11,317 nt of DNA from JBOGJI01 sp050747865 (GCA_050747865.1 JBOGJI010000055.1:1-11317); one strand, 5' to 3'; numbered from the stretch's first letter, positions 1 through 6,569 are shown. Notes: generated by a model from the sequence alone, not told the origin. A program made the numbers and translations.

Positions 1-1
1 A

Positions 2-49
2 CACAACGCCGTCCTGAAGTTCGCCCTCCGGCACCGCAGCGAGCTGTAG
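2..49 (+). CDS. C-terminal end of an upstream gene (partial)
   Basis: The second forward frame is open from the window edge and ends in TAG at 47-49. It encodes HNAVLKFALRHRSEL, with C or G at almost every third codon position, as in the neighbouring genes. Only 15 residues are visible, so no family can be assigned. The open frame could be chance; the third-position pattern and the lack of another gene in the next 190 bp are the only support. No terminator-like hairpin with a T-run follows it. Confidence 0.35.
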   Translation, partial: HNAVLKFALRHRSEL

Positions 50-126
50 AGAGCGACCCGCCGCCCCGCCAACGCGTCCCGCAGACTCGAACGACCACAG
101 CTCGGCACCGGCACCGTGCGGAAACG

Positions 127-156
127 CACACCGGTGTGTGGGGTCGACCACACGCA
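127..156. promoter_or_regulatory. Two overlapping palindromes upstream of the SLH operon
   Basis: Bases 127-138 are a perfect 12-bp palindrome, CACACCGGTGTG. Overlapping it, 135-156 form a 22-bp inverted repeat centred on GTCGAC (143-148), with one mismatch (141/150) and one G-T pair (137/154). The two share the GTGTG segment, so as RNA they could not both fold. They lie about 90 bp upstream of the first secreted-protein gene, in the otherwise featureless stretch 50-241. An operator or a leader structure is possible; no transcription factor can be named and no promoter boxes are convincing here. Confidence 0.35.
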
Positions 157-241
157 GATCGTGGGGTGCCCTCTCTTCCCGGCGGCCACGCCGCCGCCTA
201 CGCTGGCGGGCGATCGACATCATTGCAAGGAACGACTCCGA

Positions 242-544
242 ATGACGACCAGACGAGGAGATCGAGAGACCGTGAGGATGCGGACATTCGGACACACCCT
301 GGTTTTGGTGGCGGCGCTGATCCTGGCAGTGCCGGCGATGGCGCAGCAGCCGGAGCTGGCCGACGATTCGTGGGCGGACGGCGGATACGAGGAGCCGATG
401 GCGGCGGCTCTGCTTCGGGCCCTGGAGGTCATGGAGTATCGGCCACCGGCCTGCGTGCCGGAGCCTGCCGGTTCACAGGGACCGCAAGGGGATCAGGGTC
501 CGGAGGGTGATTACGTGATCTGCCTCACCGGCATCTTTCCATAG
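242..544 (+). CDS. Small secreted protein: half SLH-like motif plus collagen-like tail
   Basis: This encodes a 100-residue exported protein of unknown function. The ATG at 242 is chosen because AAGGAA (227-232) sits 9 nt upstream; GTG 272 and ATG 278 are alternatives that give a shorter n-region. Residues 1-34 look like a signal peptide: arginines, then a hydrophobic core, ending AMA before QQ. Residues 53-71, MAAALLRALEVMEYRPPAC, align without gaps to MAVFLLKTLEGAGYTPPAC of the SLH module in the next gene, with 11 of 19 identical. Residues 77-91 are five collagen-type G-x-y triplets (GSQ GPQ GDQ GPE GDY). There are two cysteines, in PPAC and in the VIC near the C-terminus. The next gene starts 23 bp downstream, so the two are probably co-transcribed and may act together at the cell surface. 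I do not recognise a named family. It could be a remnant of a larger SLH protein, but it has its own ribosome site and signal peptide. Confidence 0.65.
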   Translation: MTTRRGDRETVRMRTFGHTLVLVAALILAVPAMAQQPELADDSWADGGYEEPMAAALLRALEVMEYRPPACVPEPAGSQGPQGDQGPEGDYVICLTGIFP

Positions 545-567
545 CGCGGACACGGAGGAGAAAGACC

Positions 568-3243
568 ATGACGCATGCAACAACGAATCACTCGTCTGAA
601 GCCGGTGCGGCGGCCGGGCTGGCCCGCCACCTGATCGGCGCCCTGGTGCTCGCGATCCTCGGCTCCACCGCGCAGGCCCAGCAGATCGACGTCGACCCGG
701 AGAGCCTGTCAGCCACGCTGCAGCCAGATCAGATGGAGGTCCAGGAGCTGACGATCGCCAACCTGGGCGGCACGACCCTGGATTGGGAGGTGGCCTCCGG
801 CCTCCGGCGGATCGGCGCACTCGCGCTGGAAAGCGGCGAGGACCAGATCTGGTCGGCGGTGATCGATCCGGCGGGCGACTTTGCCTACTTCGCCACCAAC
901 TTCTTCCCGCTGCAGCCGGCACAGGTGGTGAAGGTCGACCTCGCCACCTTCGAGCGGGTCGGCGCGATCACGCTGGCGAGCGGCGAGGGTCGGCCCCACT
1001 CGGCGGTGATCGATCCCGGCGGCGAGTTCGCCTACTTCGGCACGAACACCGTCCCGGGCCGGGTGGTGAAGATCGACCTCGAGACCTTCGAGCGGGTTGG
1101 CGCGATCACGCTGCCGAGCGGCGAGAACGAGCTCGTCTCGGCGGCGATCGATCCCACAGGCGACTTCGCCTACTTCGGAACGTTGACCAGCCCGGGGCGG
1201 GTGGTGAAGATCGACCTCGACACCTTCCAACGGGCCGGCGCGATCACGCTGGACAGCGGCGAGAACCAAACGAGGTCGGCGGCGGTAGATCCCGCGGGCG
1301 ACTTCGCCTACTTCGGCATGGGCACCGACCCGGGGCGGGTGGTCAAGATCGACCTCGATACTTTCGAGCGGGTCGATGCGATCACGCTGGCCAGCGGCGA
1401 GAACCAGCTCGTCTCGTTGGTGATCGAGCCCACGGGAGACTTCGCCTACTTTGGCACCAACTTCACCATCCCGGGGCGGGTGGTGAAGGTCGATCTCGAC
1501 ACCTTCGAGCGGGTCGGCGCAATCTCGCTGCCGAGCGGCGAGGCCCAGCTCTTTTCGGCGGCGATCGATCCCGCCGGCGAGTTCGCCTACTTCGGCACCA
1601 GCACCAGCCCAGGGCGGGTGGTGAAGATCGATCTCGAGACCTTCGCGCGGGTCGGCGCGATCACACTGGCGAGCGGCGAGAACCTCCTCCGCGCGTTGGT
1701 CATCGAGCCCACGGGCGACCTCGCCTACTTCGGCACGATCACCAACCCGGGGCGGGTGGTCAAGATCCAACTGCGCGGGCCGAGCTGCCCGCTGCCCGCT
1801 TGGGTGAGCGTCGATCCGACGAGCGGTGCGGTACCGGGCGGCGGCGAGCAGACAGTGGCCGTCACCTTCGACGCCACCGGTCAGGCGCCCGGAGCGTACG
1901 AGGCGGCCCTGTGCCTCGCCAGCAACGACGCGGCGAACCCCCTGGTCACGGTGCCGCTCGGCCTGACCGTGACGGCGGTGGCGGAGCCCGTGCTGACGTT
2001 CGATCCCACGAGCCTCGACTTCGGCGACGTCGAGCTCGGCATGGGCGAGACGATGACCACGACGCTCACGAACAGCGGGGACGGCGATGCCACCGGGCTG
2101 CTCTTCAGCTCGCTGGGTAACGGCTTCGCAGCCGACACCGGCGACTGCGGCACCATCCTGAGCGCCGGCCAGAGCTGTACGGTCGGCGTCACCTTCGCAC
2201 CGACGGCCACCGGGCCGGCCGGCGCGACGTTGGAAGCGGGAAGCGCCGAAGGTGCCACCGCAGCTCTCGACCTGACCGGCAACGGCGTCAGCAAGACGGA
2301 GGTCTTCTCGCCGGTGACCCTGGAGGTCGACTACGAGCCGCTCGCCTCCGACGGCAACCGCGTCTTCGAGCCGGGGGAGATCGTCGACGTGGCCCCGGCC
2401 TGGCACCACGACGGCCAGTTCGAGCAGGCGCTCTCCGGCACCGCCTCCGGGCTCACCGGCCCCGACGGTCCGAGCTACGACATCCTCGTCGCCGCGGCCG
2501 ACTATGGCCTGGTCTTCCCCGGCGAGACCGCGAGCTGCCGCGACAACGGGCTGTGCTACCAGATGGACATCGGGCCCGTGGGCGTCACGCGGCCGGCCCG
2601 ACACTGGGACGCCACCTTCGAGGAGACACTCTCCGACGAGACGGCCTACACGTGGACGCTCCACATGGGGGACAGCTTCGTGGACGTGCCGCCCACGAAT
2701 CTCTTCTACCGGTTCGTCGAGACCCTCCTCCATAGCGGGGTCACCGCCGGGTGCAGCGACACCCAATATTGCCCCTCGGGCGTCAATGTCCGGGAGCAGA
2801 TGGCGGTGTTCGTGCTCAAGGCTGTGGAAGGCCCCGGCTACGTGCCACCACCCTGCGACGCGGAGTCGCAGGTCTTCGCCGACGTGCCGTTCGACAGCCT
2901 GTTCTGTCCCTGGATCGAGGAGCTCTTCCGCCGTGGTGTGGTCGCCGGCTGCGGCGGCGGCAACTACTGCCCCGGCAGCCCCATCACCCGCGATCAGATG
3001 GCCGTCTTCCTGCTCAAGACGCTGGAGGGTGCCGGCTACACGCCACCCGCCTGTGCCGGCGTCTTCACCGACGTGGCCTGCCCGTCGCTGTTCGCCGACT
3101 GGATCGAGGAGCTGCACGACCACGGCATCACCGGCGGCTGCAGCGCCGAGCCCCTGGCGTACTGCCCGGCGGCGCCGGTGAATCGCGAGCAGATGGCGGT
3201 CTTCGTCACCAAGACCTTCGGGCTCACGCTCTACGGGCCGTAA
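568..3243 (+). CDS. Secreted SLH-domain surface protein with nested seven-blade propeller
   Basis: An 891-residue exported protein, probably structural or adhesive and held in or on the cell envelope. The start is well supported: GGAGGAG (554-560) lies 7 nt before ATG. Residues 1-37 form a signal peptide ending in AQA. Residues ~40-78 are the first half of an Ig-like domain (NLGGTTLDWEV), and ~405-471 carry its second half (PAWVSVDPTSG, VTFDATG, SND). Between them, residues 81-402 hold seven repeats of about 46 residues with the consensus GAITLxSGEN, AxIDPxGDFAYFGT, PGRVVKIDLxTFERV, which should fold as a beta-propeller. Residues ~472-573 are an ASPM/SPD-2/Hydin-type (choice-of-anchor D) domain (SLDFGDVELG, CTVGVTFAPT). 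Residues ~577-699 are a beta-rich region I cannot name. Residues 700-891 are three SLH-like repeats with extra cysteines. No enzyme motif is visible. It is likely the second gene of an operon with the small SLH-like protein upstream; no terminator follows until 3650. Confidence 0.85.
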   Translation: MTHATTNHSSEAGAAAGLARHLIGALVLAILGSTAQAQQIDVDPESLSATLQPDQMEVQELTIANLGGTTLDWEVASGLRRIGALALESGEDQIWSAVIDPAGDFAYFATNFFPLQPAQVVKVDLATFERVGAITLASGEGRPHSAVIDPGGEFAYFGTNTVPGRVVKIDLETFERVGAITLPSGENELVSAAIDPTGDFAYFGTLTSPGRVVKIDLDTFQRAGAITLDSGENQTRSAAVDPAGDFAYFGMGTDPGRVVKIDLDTFERVDAITLASGENQLVSLVIEPTGDFAYFGTNFTIPGRVVKVDLDTFERVGAISLPSGEAQLFSAAIDPAGEFAYFGTSTSPGRVVKIDLETFARVGAITLASGENLLRALVIEPTGDLAYFGTITNPGRVVKIQLRGPSCPLPAWVSVDPTSGAVPGGGEQTVAVTFDATGQAPGAYEAALCLASNDAANPLVTVPLGLTVTAVAEPVLTFDPTSLDFGDVELGMGETMTTTLTNSGDGDATGLLFSSLGNGFAADTGDCGTILSAGQSCTVGVTFAPTATGPAGATLEAGSAEGATAALDLTGNGVSKTEVFSPVTLEVDYEPLASDGNRVFEPGEIVDVAPAWHHDGQFEQALSGTASGLTGPDGPSYDILVAAADYGLVFPGETASCRDNGLCYQMDIGPVGVTRPARHWDATFEETLSDETAYTWTLHMGDSFVDVPPTNLFYRFVETLLHSGVTAGCSDTQYCPSGVNVREQMAVFVLKAVEGPGYVPPPCDAESQVFADVPFDSLFCPWIEELFRRGVVAGCGGGNYCPGSPITRDQMAVFLLKTLEGAGYTPPACAGVFTDVACPSLFADWIEELHDHGITGGCSAEPLAYCPAAPVNREQMAVFVTKTFGLTLYGP
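808..1773 (+). repeat. Seven tandem propeller-blade repeats (138 bp unit)
   Basis: The units start at 808, 955, 1093, 1231, 1369, 1510 and 1648. Four are exactly 138 bp (46 codons); the first is 147 bp, the fifth 141 bp, and the last is cut at 126 bp where the Ig-like domain resumes. Each encodes RVGAIT, SGE, IDPxGDFAYFGT and PGRVVKIDL. Identity is high at the DNA level too, for example CGGGTCGGCGCGATCAC recurs almost unchanged. All length changes are whole codons, so the repeats evolve under frame constraint. Seven units match a closed seven-bladed propeller. Confidence 0.85.
2665..3240 (+). repeat. Three SLH-like repeats with conserved cysteines
   Basis: The repeats begin near residues 700, 766 and 831 of the surface protein. 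Each has an F-x-DV start (SFVDVP, VFADVP, VFTDVA), then a helix (FYRFVETL, WIEELFRRG, WIEELHDHG), then GVTAGC / GVVAGC / GITGGC, then YCP, then R-(E or D)-QMAVF. Repeats one and two end in PPPC or PPAC. Standard SLH modules bind cell-wall polymers; here the regular cysteines suggest disulfide-stabilised modules. The anchoring partner in this organism is not visible. Confidence 0.8.
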
Positions 3244-3602
3244 CGCGAGAGAAGAACCCTTACGGGAAGCGGTGGTCGCGGGACATCGAGGAGACCTCAG
3301 GCCACGAGGTGAGCTACTCGATGATCGGCGATCCGGAGCTGAAGGTGGCCAAGGCGTTCGACATGCTGCCGGCCGAGGCGGGCGATACCTGCGCCGGCCG
3401 CACGCCGGCGGACAACGCCACCGTGCGCTCGGTGTTCGTGATCGGGCCGGACAAGAAGATCAAGGCGACGCCGGTCAACTGGCAGCATGGCGACGACGTG
3501 ATCATCCTGCCGACGGTGTCGGACGAGGCCGCGAGAGCGAAGTATCCGGACGGCTGGACATCGCCCAAGCCGTACATCCGGTACATTGCGGCGCCGCGGT
3601 AG
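3244..3602 (+). pseudogene. 1-Cys peroxiredoxin (AhpC/TSA, Prx6 type) remnant
   Basis: This frame encodes only the C-terminal part of a 1-Cys peroxiredoxin. Recognisable blocks are KRWSRDIEETSGHEV, MIGDPELKVAKAFDMLPAEA, NATVRSVFVIGPDKKIK, ATPVNWQHGDDVII and the C-terminal YPDGWTSPKPYIRY. Intact family members are about 210-220 residues. The N-terminal half with the catalytic cysteine (PVCTTE region) is missing; homology starts about 24 bp after the stop of the surface-protein gene. A second, in-frame gap of roughly 30 residues falls at about 3465, where KIK is joined directly to ATPVNW and the usual YPxxTGRNFDE-LRV-DSLQLT segment is absent. There are no stops or frameshifts. A short product from ATG 3321 is conceivable, because GAGGTG (3306-3311) lies 9 nt upstream, but it would lack peroxidase chemistry. 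Cys in GDTCAG is not at the catalytic position. Confidence 0.8.
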
Positions 3603-3649
3603 CGGAGCCTGACCGGCAGCCCCGGCCGCTTCGCGGAACGGACCGTGTC

Positions 3650-3681
3650 GCGGGGCCCCGTCGTTGACGGGGCCCCGCTTT
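3650..3681 (+). terminator. Strong intrinsic terminator
   Basis: GCGGGGCCCCGTC (3650-3662) and GACGGGGCCCCGC (3666-3678) form a perfect 13-bp stem with a GTT loop, followed by TTT. The stem is very GC-rich and the T-run short. It ends the left transcription unit, 47 bp after the peroxiredoxin remnant. Only the plus direction has T's after the stem. Confidence 0.75.
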
Positions 3682-3710
3682 GCTCCGTCGGAGCCCCGCT
3701 CGGAGCGAAA

Positions 3711-3766
3711 CCGTAGCATGGTGAACCGCTTCCCACGTTCGGCCGTAGGATGGTGCGACCGTAGGG
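3711..3766 (+). promoter_or_regulatory. Direct repeats in the upstream region of the TVP38-family gene
   Basis: CCGTAGCATGGTG (3711-3723) recurs as CCGTAGGATGGTG (3743-3755), 12 of 13 identical and 32 bp apart. A shorter third copy, CCGTAGGG, is at 3759-3766, 16 bp further on. They occupy the 109 bp between the terminator and the start of the membrane-protein gene, so they may be binding sites for a regulator. The TAGGAT within the second copy could be a -10 box, but no good -35 matches it. Confidence 0.35.
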
Positions 3767-3790
3767 AACGACCGCTCAAGGAGTCGAACC

Positions 3791-4546
3791 GTGAGAGAAG
3801 CCGGCGCAGCTCCTACCTCTACCGTGACCCGCCCGCGAACTGTGCCCTGGCACCTCCTCCTGCGCGTCCTCATGGGCGTCGCAGCTCTCGCCCTGCTGGT
3901 GCTTGCGGGCCGGTATCTCGGCGGCTATGTCCCCCGGTTTGCCGAGTGGGTGGGCGGTCTCGGCGTCTGGGGCCCGGTGGTGTTCATTCTCGGCTACGCG
4001 CTGGCCACCGTGGCGTTCATCCCCGGATCCCTGCTCACCCTGGCGGCGGGCGCCATCTTCGGGCTGGCGCGGGGCACCGGCTTCGTGCTGGTCGGGGCGA
4101 CGCTGGGGGCCTCGGCGGCGTTCCTGGTCGGCCGCTATGTCGCCCGGCGGGCGGTCGAGCGTCGGCTGGCAGGGCGCCCCCGCTTTCGCGCCATCGACCA
4201 GGCGGTCGGCCGAGAGGGGCTGAAGATCGTCACCCTGCTGCGCCTGTCGCCCGTCTTCCCGTTCAACCTGCTGAACTACGCCCTGGGGCTGACCCGCGTG
4301 CGCTTCCGCGACTACCTCATCGCCTGCCTGGCGATGCTGCCCGGCACGTTTCTCTACGTCTACTACGGCAAGGCGCTCGGCAGCCTGGCGGCGGTAGCCG
4401 CCGGCGCCGAGGTCGAGCGCGGCGTGGGCTATTGGCTGGTGCTGGGCGCGGGGCTCGTCGCCACCGTCGTCGTCACCCTGTTCATCACCCGCATCGCCCG
4501 CCGCACCCTGGCGCAGGAAGTCGAGATGGAGAACCGCGATGAGTGA
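3791..4546 (+). CDS. TVP38/TMEM64-family (SNARE-associated, DedA-like) membrane protein
   Basis: A 251-residue inner-membrane protein of the VTT/DedA superfamily, whose members are linked to lipid handling and membrane homeostasis; the exact substrate is unknown. The GTG start at 3791 is supported by AAGGAG (3778-3783) 7 nt upstream. The first membrane helix is around residues 22-45 (LLLRVLMGVAALALLVLAGRY). The conserved core follows: FIPGSLLTLAAGAIFG, then G-T-G-F-VLVGATLGASAAFLVGR, then the re-entrant LLRLSPVFPFNLLNYALGLT and the MLPGTFLYVYYGKALG helix. A last helix near residues 215-237 precedes an acidic tail. Its final codons overlap the next gene by 8 bp (ATGAGTGA), so the two are translationally coupled. 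Pairing with a mercuric-reductase-like flavoprotein is a recurrent arrangement, which suggests a joint redox or membrane stress role (inference). Confidence 0.88.
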   Translation: MREAGAAPTSTVTRPRTVPWHLLLRVLMGVAALALLVLAGRYLGGYVPRFAEWVGGLGVWGPVVFILGYALATVAFIPGSLLTLAAGAIFGLARGTGFVLVGATLGASAAFLVGRYVARRAVERRLAGRPRFRAIDQAVGREGLKIVTLLRLSPVFPFNLLNYALGLTRVRFRDYLIACLAMLPGTFLYVYYGKALGSLAAVAAGAEVERGVGYWLVLGAGLVATVVVTLFITRIARRTLAQEVEMENRDE

Positions 4547-6098
4547 GCCGGCACGGGTACCCGCATCGCATCTGGACGAAGAGGCCCTACGGCTGGTCGA
4601 GCCGCTGAGCGAGGCGAACCGCAGCCTCCTGGAGCAGGTCCATCCGCCCGACTGGACGAACCCCGAGCCACGCGATCGTTACCACCTGGTGGTGATCGGG
4701 GCCGGCACCGCGGGGCTGGTCTCGGCCGCCGGCGCCGCCGGGCTGGGCGCCAAGGTGGCGCTGGTGGAGCGCCGCCTCATGGGAGGGGACTGCCTCAACG
4801 TCGGGTGCGTGCCCTCCAAGGGTGTCATCCGCGCAGCCCATGCCTGGCATGCCGCGCGCACCGGCTCCCCCTTCGGCGCCTCCGAGACCGCGGAGCCGGG
4901 CGACTTTGCGCGCGCCATGGAGCGCATGCGCGAGGTGCGTGCGGCGATCGGTCCGGTCGACGGCGCGCCGCGCTTTCGCGACCTGGGGGTCGATGTCTTC
5001 TTCGGCTCCGGGCGCTTCACCAGCCGCGACACCGTGGAGGTGGACGGGCGGCGGCTGCGCTTTCGCCGCGCCGTCATCGCCACCGGCGGCCGGCCCACGG
5101 CGCCGCCGATCCCCGGCCTCGCCGAGACCGGCTACCTGACCAATGAGACGATCTTCTCCCTGACCGAGCAGCCGCGCCGGCTCGCCGTCCTCGGCGCCGG
5201 CCCCATCGGCTGCGAGCTGGCCCAGGCGTTCGCCCGCTTCGGCAGCGAGGTCACCCTGTTCGACATCATGCCGCAGGTGCTGATCCGCGAGGATCCAGAC
5301 GCCGCCGGCATCGTCCAGCGCGCGCTCGGGCGGGACGGGATCCGGCTCGCCCTCGACGCCCGCATCGCCCGGGTCGACAGACGAGGGAACGAGACCGTGC
5401 TCACCTTCCGCATCGGCGAGGAGGGGCGAGGGGAGCAGGTCACCGCCGACGCGCTCCTCGTCGCCGCCGGCCGCGCCCCCAACGTCGAGGATCTGGGGCT
5501 CGAGGCGGCGGGGGTCGAGTTCGACAAGAAGGGCGTCAAGGTCGACGACAAGCTGCGCACGACCCATCACCGCGTCTACGCCTGCGGCGACGTCGCGGCG
5601 CCCTACCAGTTCACCCACCTGGCCGACGCCCAGGCGCGCATCGTCATCCAGAACGCCCTCTTCGCGCCCACCGCCAAGGCCAGTGCTCTGACCATCCCCT
5701 GGTGCACGTTCACCAGCCCCGAGATCGCCCACGTCGGCCTCTACGAGAAGGACGCCGAGGAGCGCGGCGTCCAGGTCGACACCCTGACCGTGCCGCTCGA
5801 GGAGGTCGACCGGGCCCGCCTCGACGGCGACACCGAAGGCTTCCTGCGCCTCCATCTGGAGAAGGGCAAGGACCGCATCCTGGGCGCCACGCTGGTGACC
5901 GAGCGCGCCGGCGACATGCTCGGCGAGCTCTGCCTCGCCGTCACCCACGGGATCGGCCTCGGCAAGATCGCCTCCACCATCCACCCCTACCCCACCGTCG
6001 GCGAGGTGGCGAAGAAGGCCGCCGACGCCTGGAACCGCCGCAAGCTCACCCCTCACACCAAGCGCCTCCTCGCGTGGTGGTTCCGCTTGCAGGGTTGA
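4539..6098 (+). CDS. FAD-dependent pyridine nucleotide-disulfide oxidoreductase, mercuric reductase-like
   Basis: A 519-residue cytoplasmic flavoenzyme of the lipoamide dehydrogenase/glutathione reductase/MerA family. FAD binding is shown by VVIGAGTAGL (residues 51-60) and by YACGD near 347. The redox-active pair is Cys85/Cys90 in GGDCLNVGCVPSK. The NAD(P) site is LGAGPIGCELA near 217. The dimerisation domain ends in HPYPTVGE (482-489). The N-terminal leader with VHPPDW and NPEPRDRYHLV is typical of the 'mercuric reductase-like' subgroup. There is no N-terminal HMA metal domain and no C-terminal vicinal cysteine pair; the protein ends AWWFRLQG, so Hg(II) reduction is not supported. The position of the catalytic His of lipoamide dehydrogenase (HPT-x-x-E) is Tyr484. 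It is therefore an NAD(P)H-dependent disulfide or quinone-type reductase of unknown substrate. It overlaps the TVP38-family gene by 8 bp and is probably expressed with it. Confidence 0.9.
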   Translation: MSEPARVPASHLDEEALRLVEPLSEANRSLLEQVHPPDWTNPEPRDRYHLVVIGAGTAGLVSAAGAAGLGAKVALVERRLMGGDCLNVGCVPSKGVIRAAHAWHAARTGSPFGASETAEPGDFARAMERMREVRAAIGPVDGAPRFRDLGVDVFFGSGRFTSRDTVEVDGRRLRFRRAVIATGGRPTAPPIPGLAETGYLTNETIFSLTEQPRRLAVLGAGPIGCELAQAFARFGSEVTLFDIMPQVLIREDPDAAGIVQRALGRDGIRLALDARIARVDRRGNETVLTFRIGEEGRGEQVTADALLVAAGRAPNVEDLGLEAAGVEFDKKGVKVDDKLRTTHHRVYACGDVAAPYQFTHLADAQARIVIQNALFAPTAKASALTIPWCTFTSPEIAHVGLYEKDAEERGVQVDTLTVPLEEVDRARLDGDTEGFLRLHLEKGKDRILGATLVTERAGDMLGELCLAVTHGIGLGKIASTIHPYPTVGEVAKKAADAWNRRKLTPHTKRLLAWWFRLQG

Positions 6099-6143
6099 CC
6101 TTGCGGCGAGAGCGATCAACCGTTGCCGTCCGACGGGTGATCC

Positions 6144-6569
6144 TCACTCCTCGCCGTCGGGCCTGGCCGACCGCAGGCGCTTGATCTCTCCTTTGCGCCG
6201 CTTCTGCTCAAGGCGCCGGCGGACGGCTCGCGCCGGCTCCCGTGTCGGTCGGCGTGGGGTCTCTTCGACCAGGGCCTCTCGTAGCAGCGTGGCGAAGCGT
6301 TCCAGCGCGAGCTTGCGGTTGGCGGCCTGGGAGCGGTGGCGCTGGGCTGTCACGCGCAGGACGCCCGCCTTGGTCACCCGACTGGCCAGGCGATCCCGGA
6401 GCGTCGCTTTCTGCTCGGGGGTCAGGCTGGGCGAGCCGGCCAGGTCGAAGGAGAGGATGACGCGCGTCTCCACCTTGTTGACGTGCTGTCCGCCCGGACC
6501 CGAGCTGCGGGAGGCCGCGAATCGCACCTCGCTCATCGGGATCTCGACTCCTGAGCCGATGGCGATCAC
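6144..6569 (-). CDS. arfB: ArfB-type alternative peptidyl-tRNA hydrolase (ribosome rescue)
   Basis: A 141-residue class I release-factor-like protein that frees peptides from stalled ribosomes. The catalytic GGQ lies in SSGPGGQHVNKVETRV, followed by LSFDL, LTPEQ and RVTAQRHRSQAANR, all typical of the ArfB (YaeJ) catalytic domain. The C-terminus is a basic tail (RRPTREPARAVRRR, then EQKRRKGEIKRLR) of the sort that enters the empty mRNA channel. The start is set at GTG 6569 because it gives the family-like N-terminus VIAIGSGVEIP. ATG 6536 is the alternative, with AGGAG 11 nt upstream, but it removes the conserved first strand; GTG 6587 is also open. It lacks the codon-recognition domains of PrfA/PrfB, so it is not a standard release factor. 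It converges on the oxidoreductase gene with 45 bp between their stops and no clear terminator there. Confidence 0.88.
   Translation of the reverse strand: MIAIGSGVEIPMSEVRFAASRSSGPGGQHVNKVETRVILSFDLAGSPSLTPEQKATLRDRLASRVTKAGVLRVTAQRHRSQAANRKLALERFATLLREALVEETPRRPTREPARAVRRRLEQKRRKGEIKRLRSARPDGEE

Noticed and set aside
50..241. Gene or RNA in the first intergenic stretch
   Set aside because: Open frames here lack a ribosome site and domain content. Apart from the overlapping palindromes and a small GGCGG/CCGCC hairpin near 180-195, nothing is supportable.
808..1773. Regular repeats resembling a CRISPR array
   Set aside because: The unit is 138 bp, fully coding and in frame, with no short repeat/unique spacer structure. 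They are protein repeats.
709..3123. An 804-codon open frame antisense to the surface-protein gene
   Set aside because: It mirrors the sense gene's repeats, has no ribosome site or recognisable domain, and such antisense frames are expected opposite GC-rich genes. The sense frame carries a signal peptide and known domains.
4539..6098. Calling the oxidoreductase merA as part of a mercury-resistance operon
   Set aside because: No HMA domain, no C-terminal cysteine pair, and no merR, merT or merP nearby.
4587..6119. A 510-codon open frame antisense to the oxidoreductase
   Set aside because: Low-complexity Gly/Ala/Glu/Leu composition with no motif; the sense strand encodes a complete flavoenzyme.
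6099..6143. CCGTC/GACGG near 6126-6136 as a terminator between the oxidoreductase gene and arfB
   Set aside because: The loop would be one base and no T-run follows; a realistic fold leaves only three pairs.
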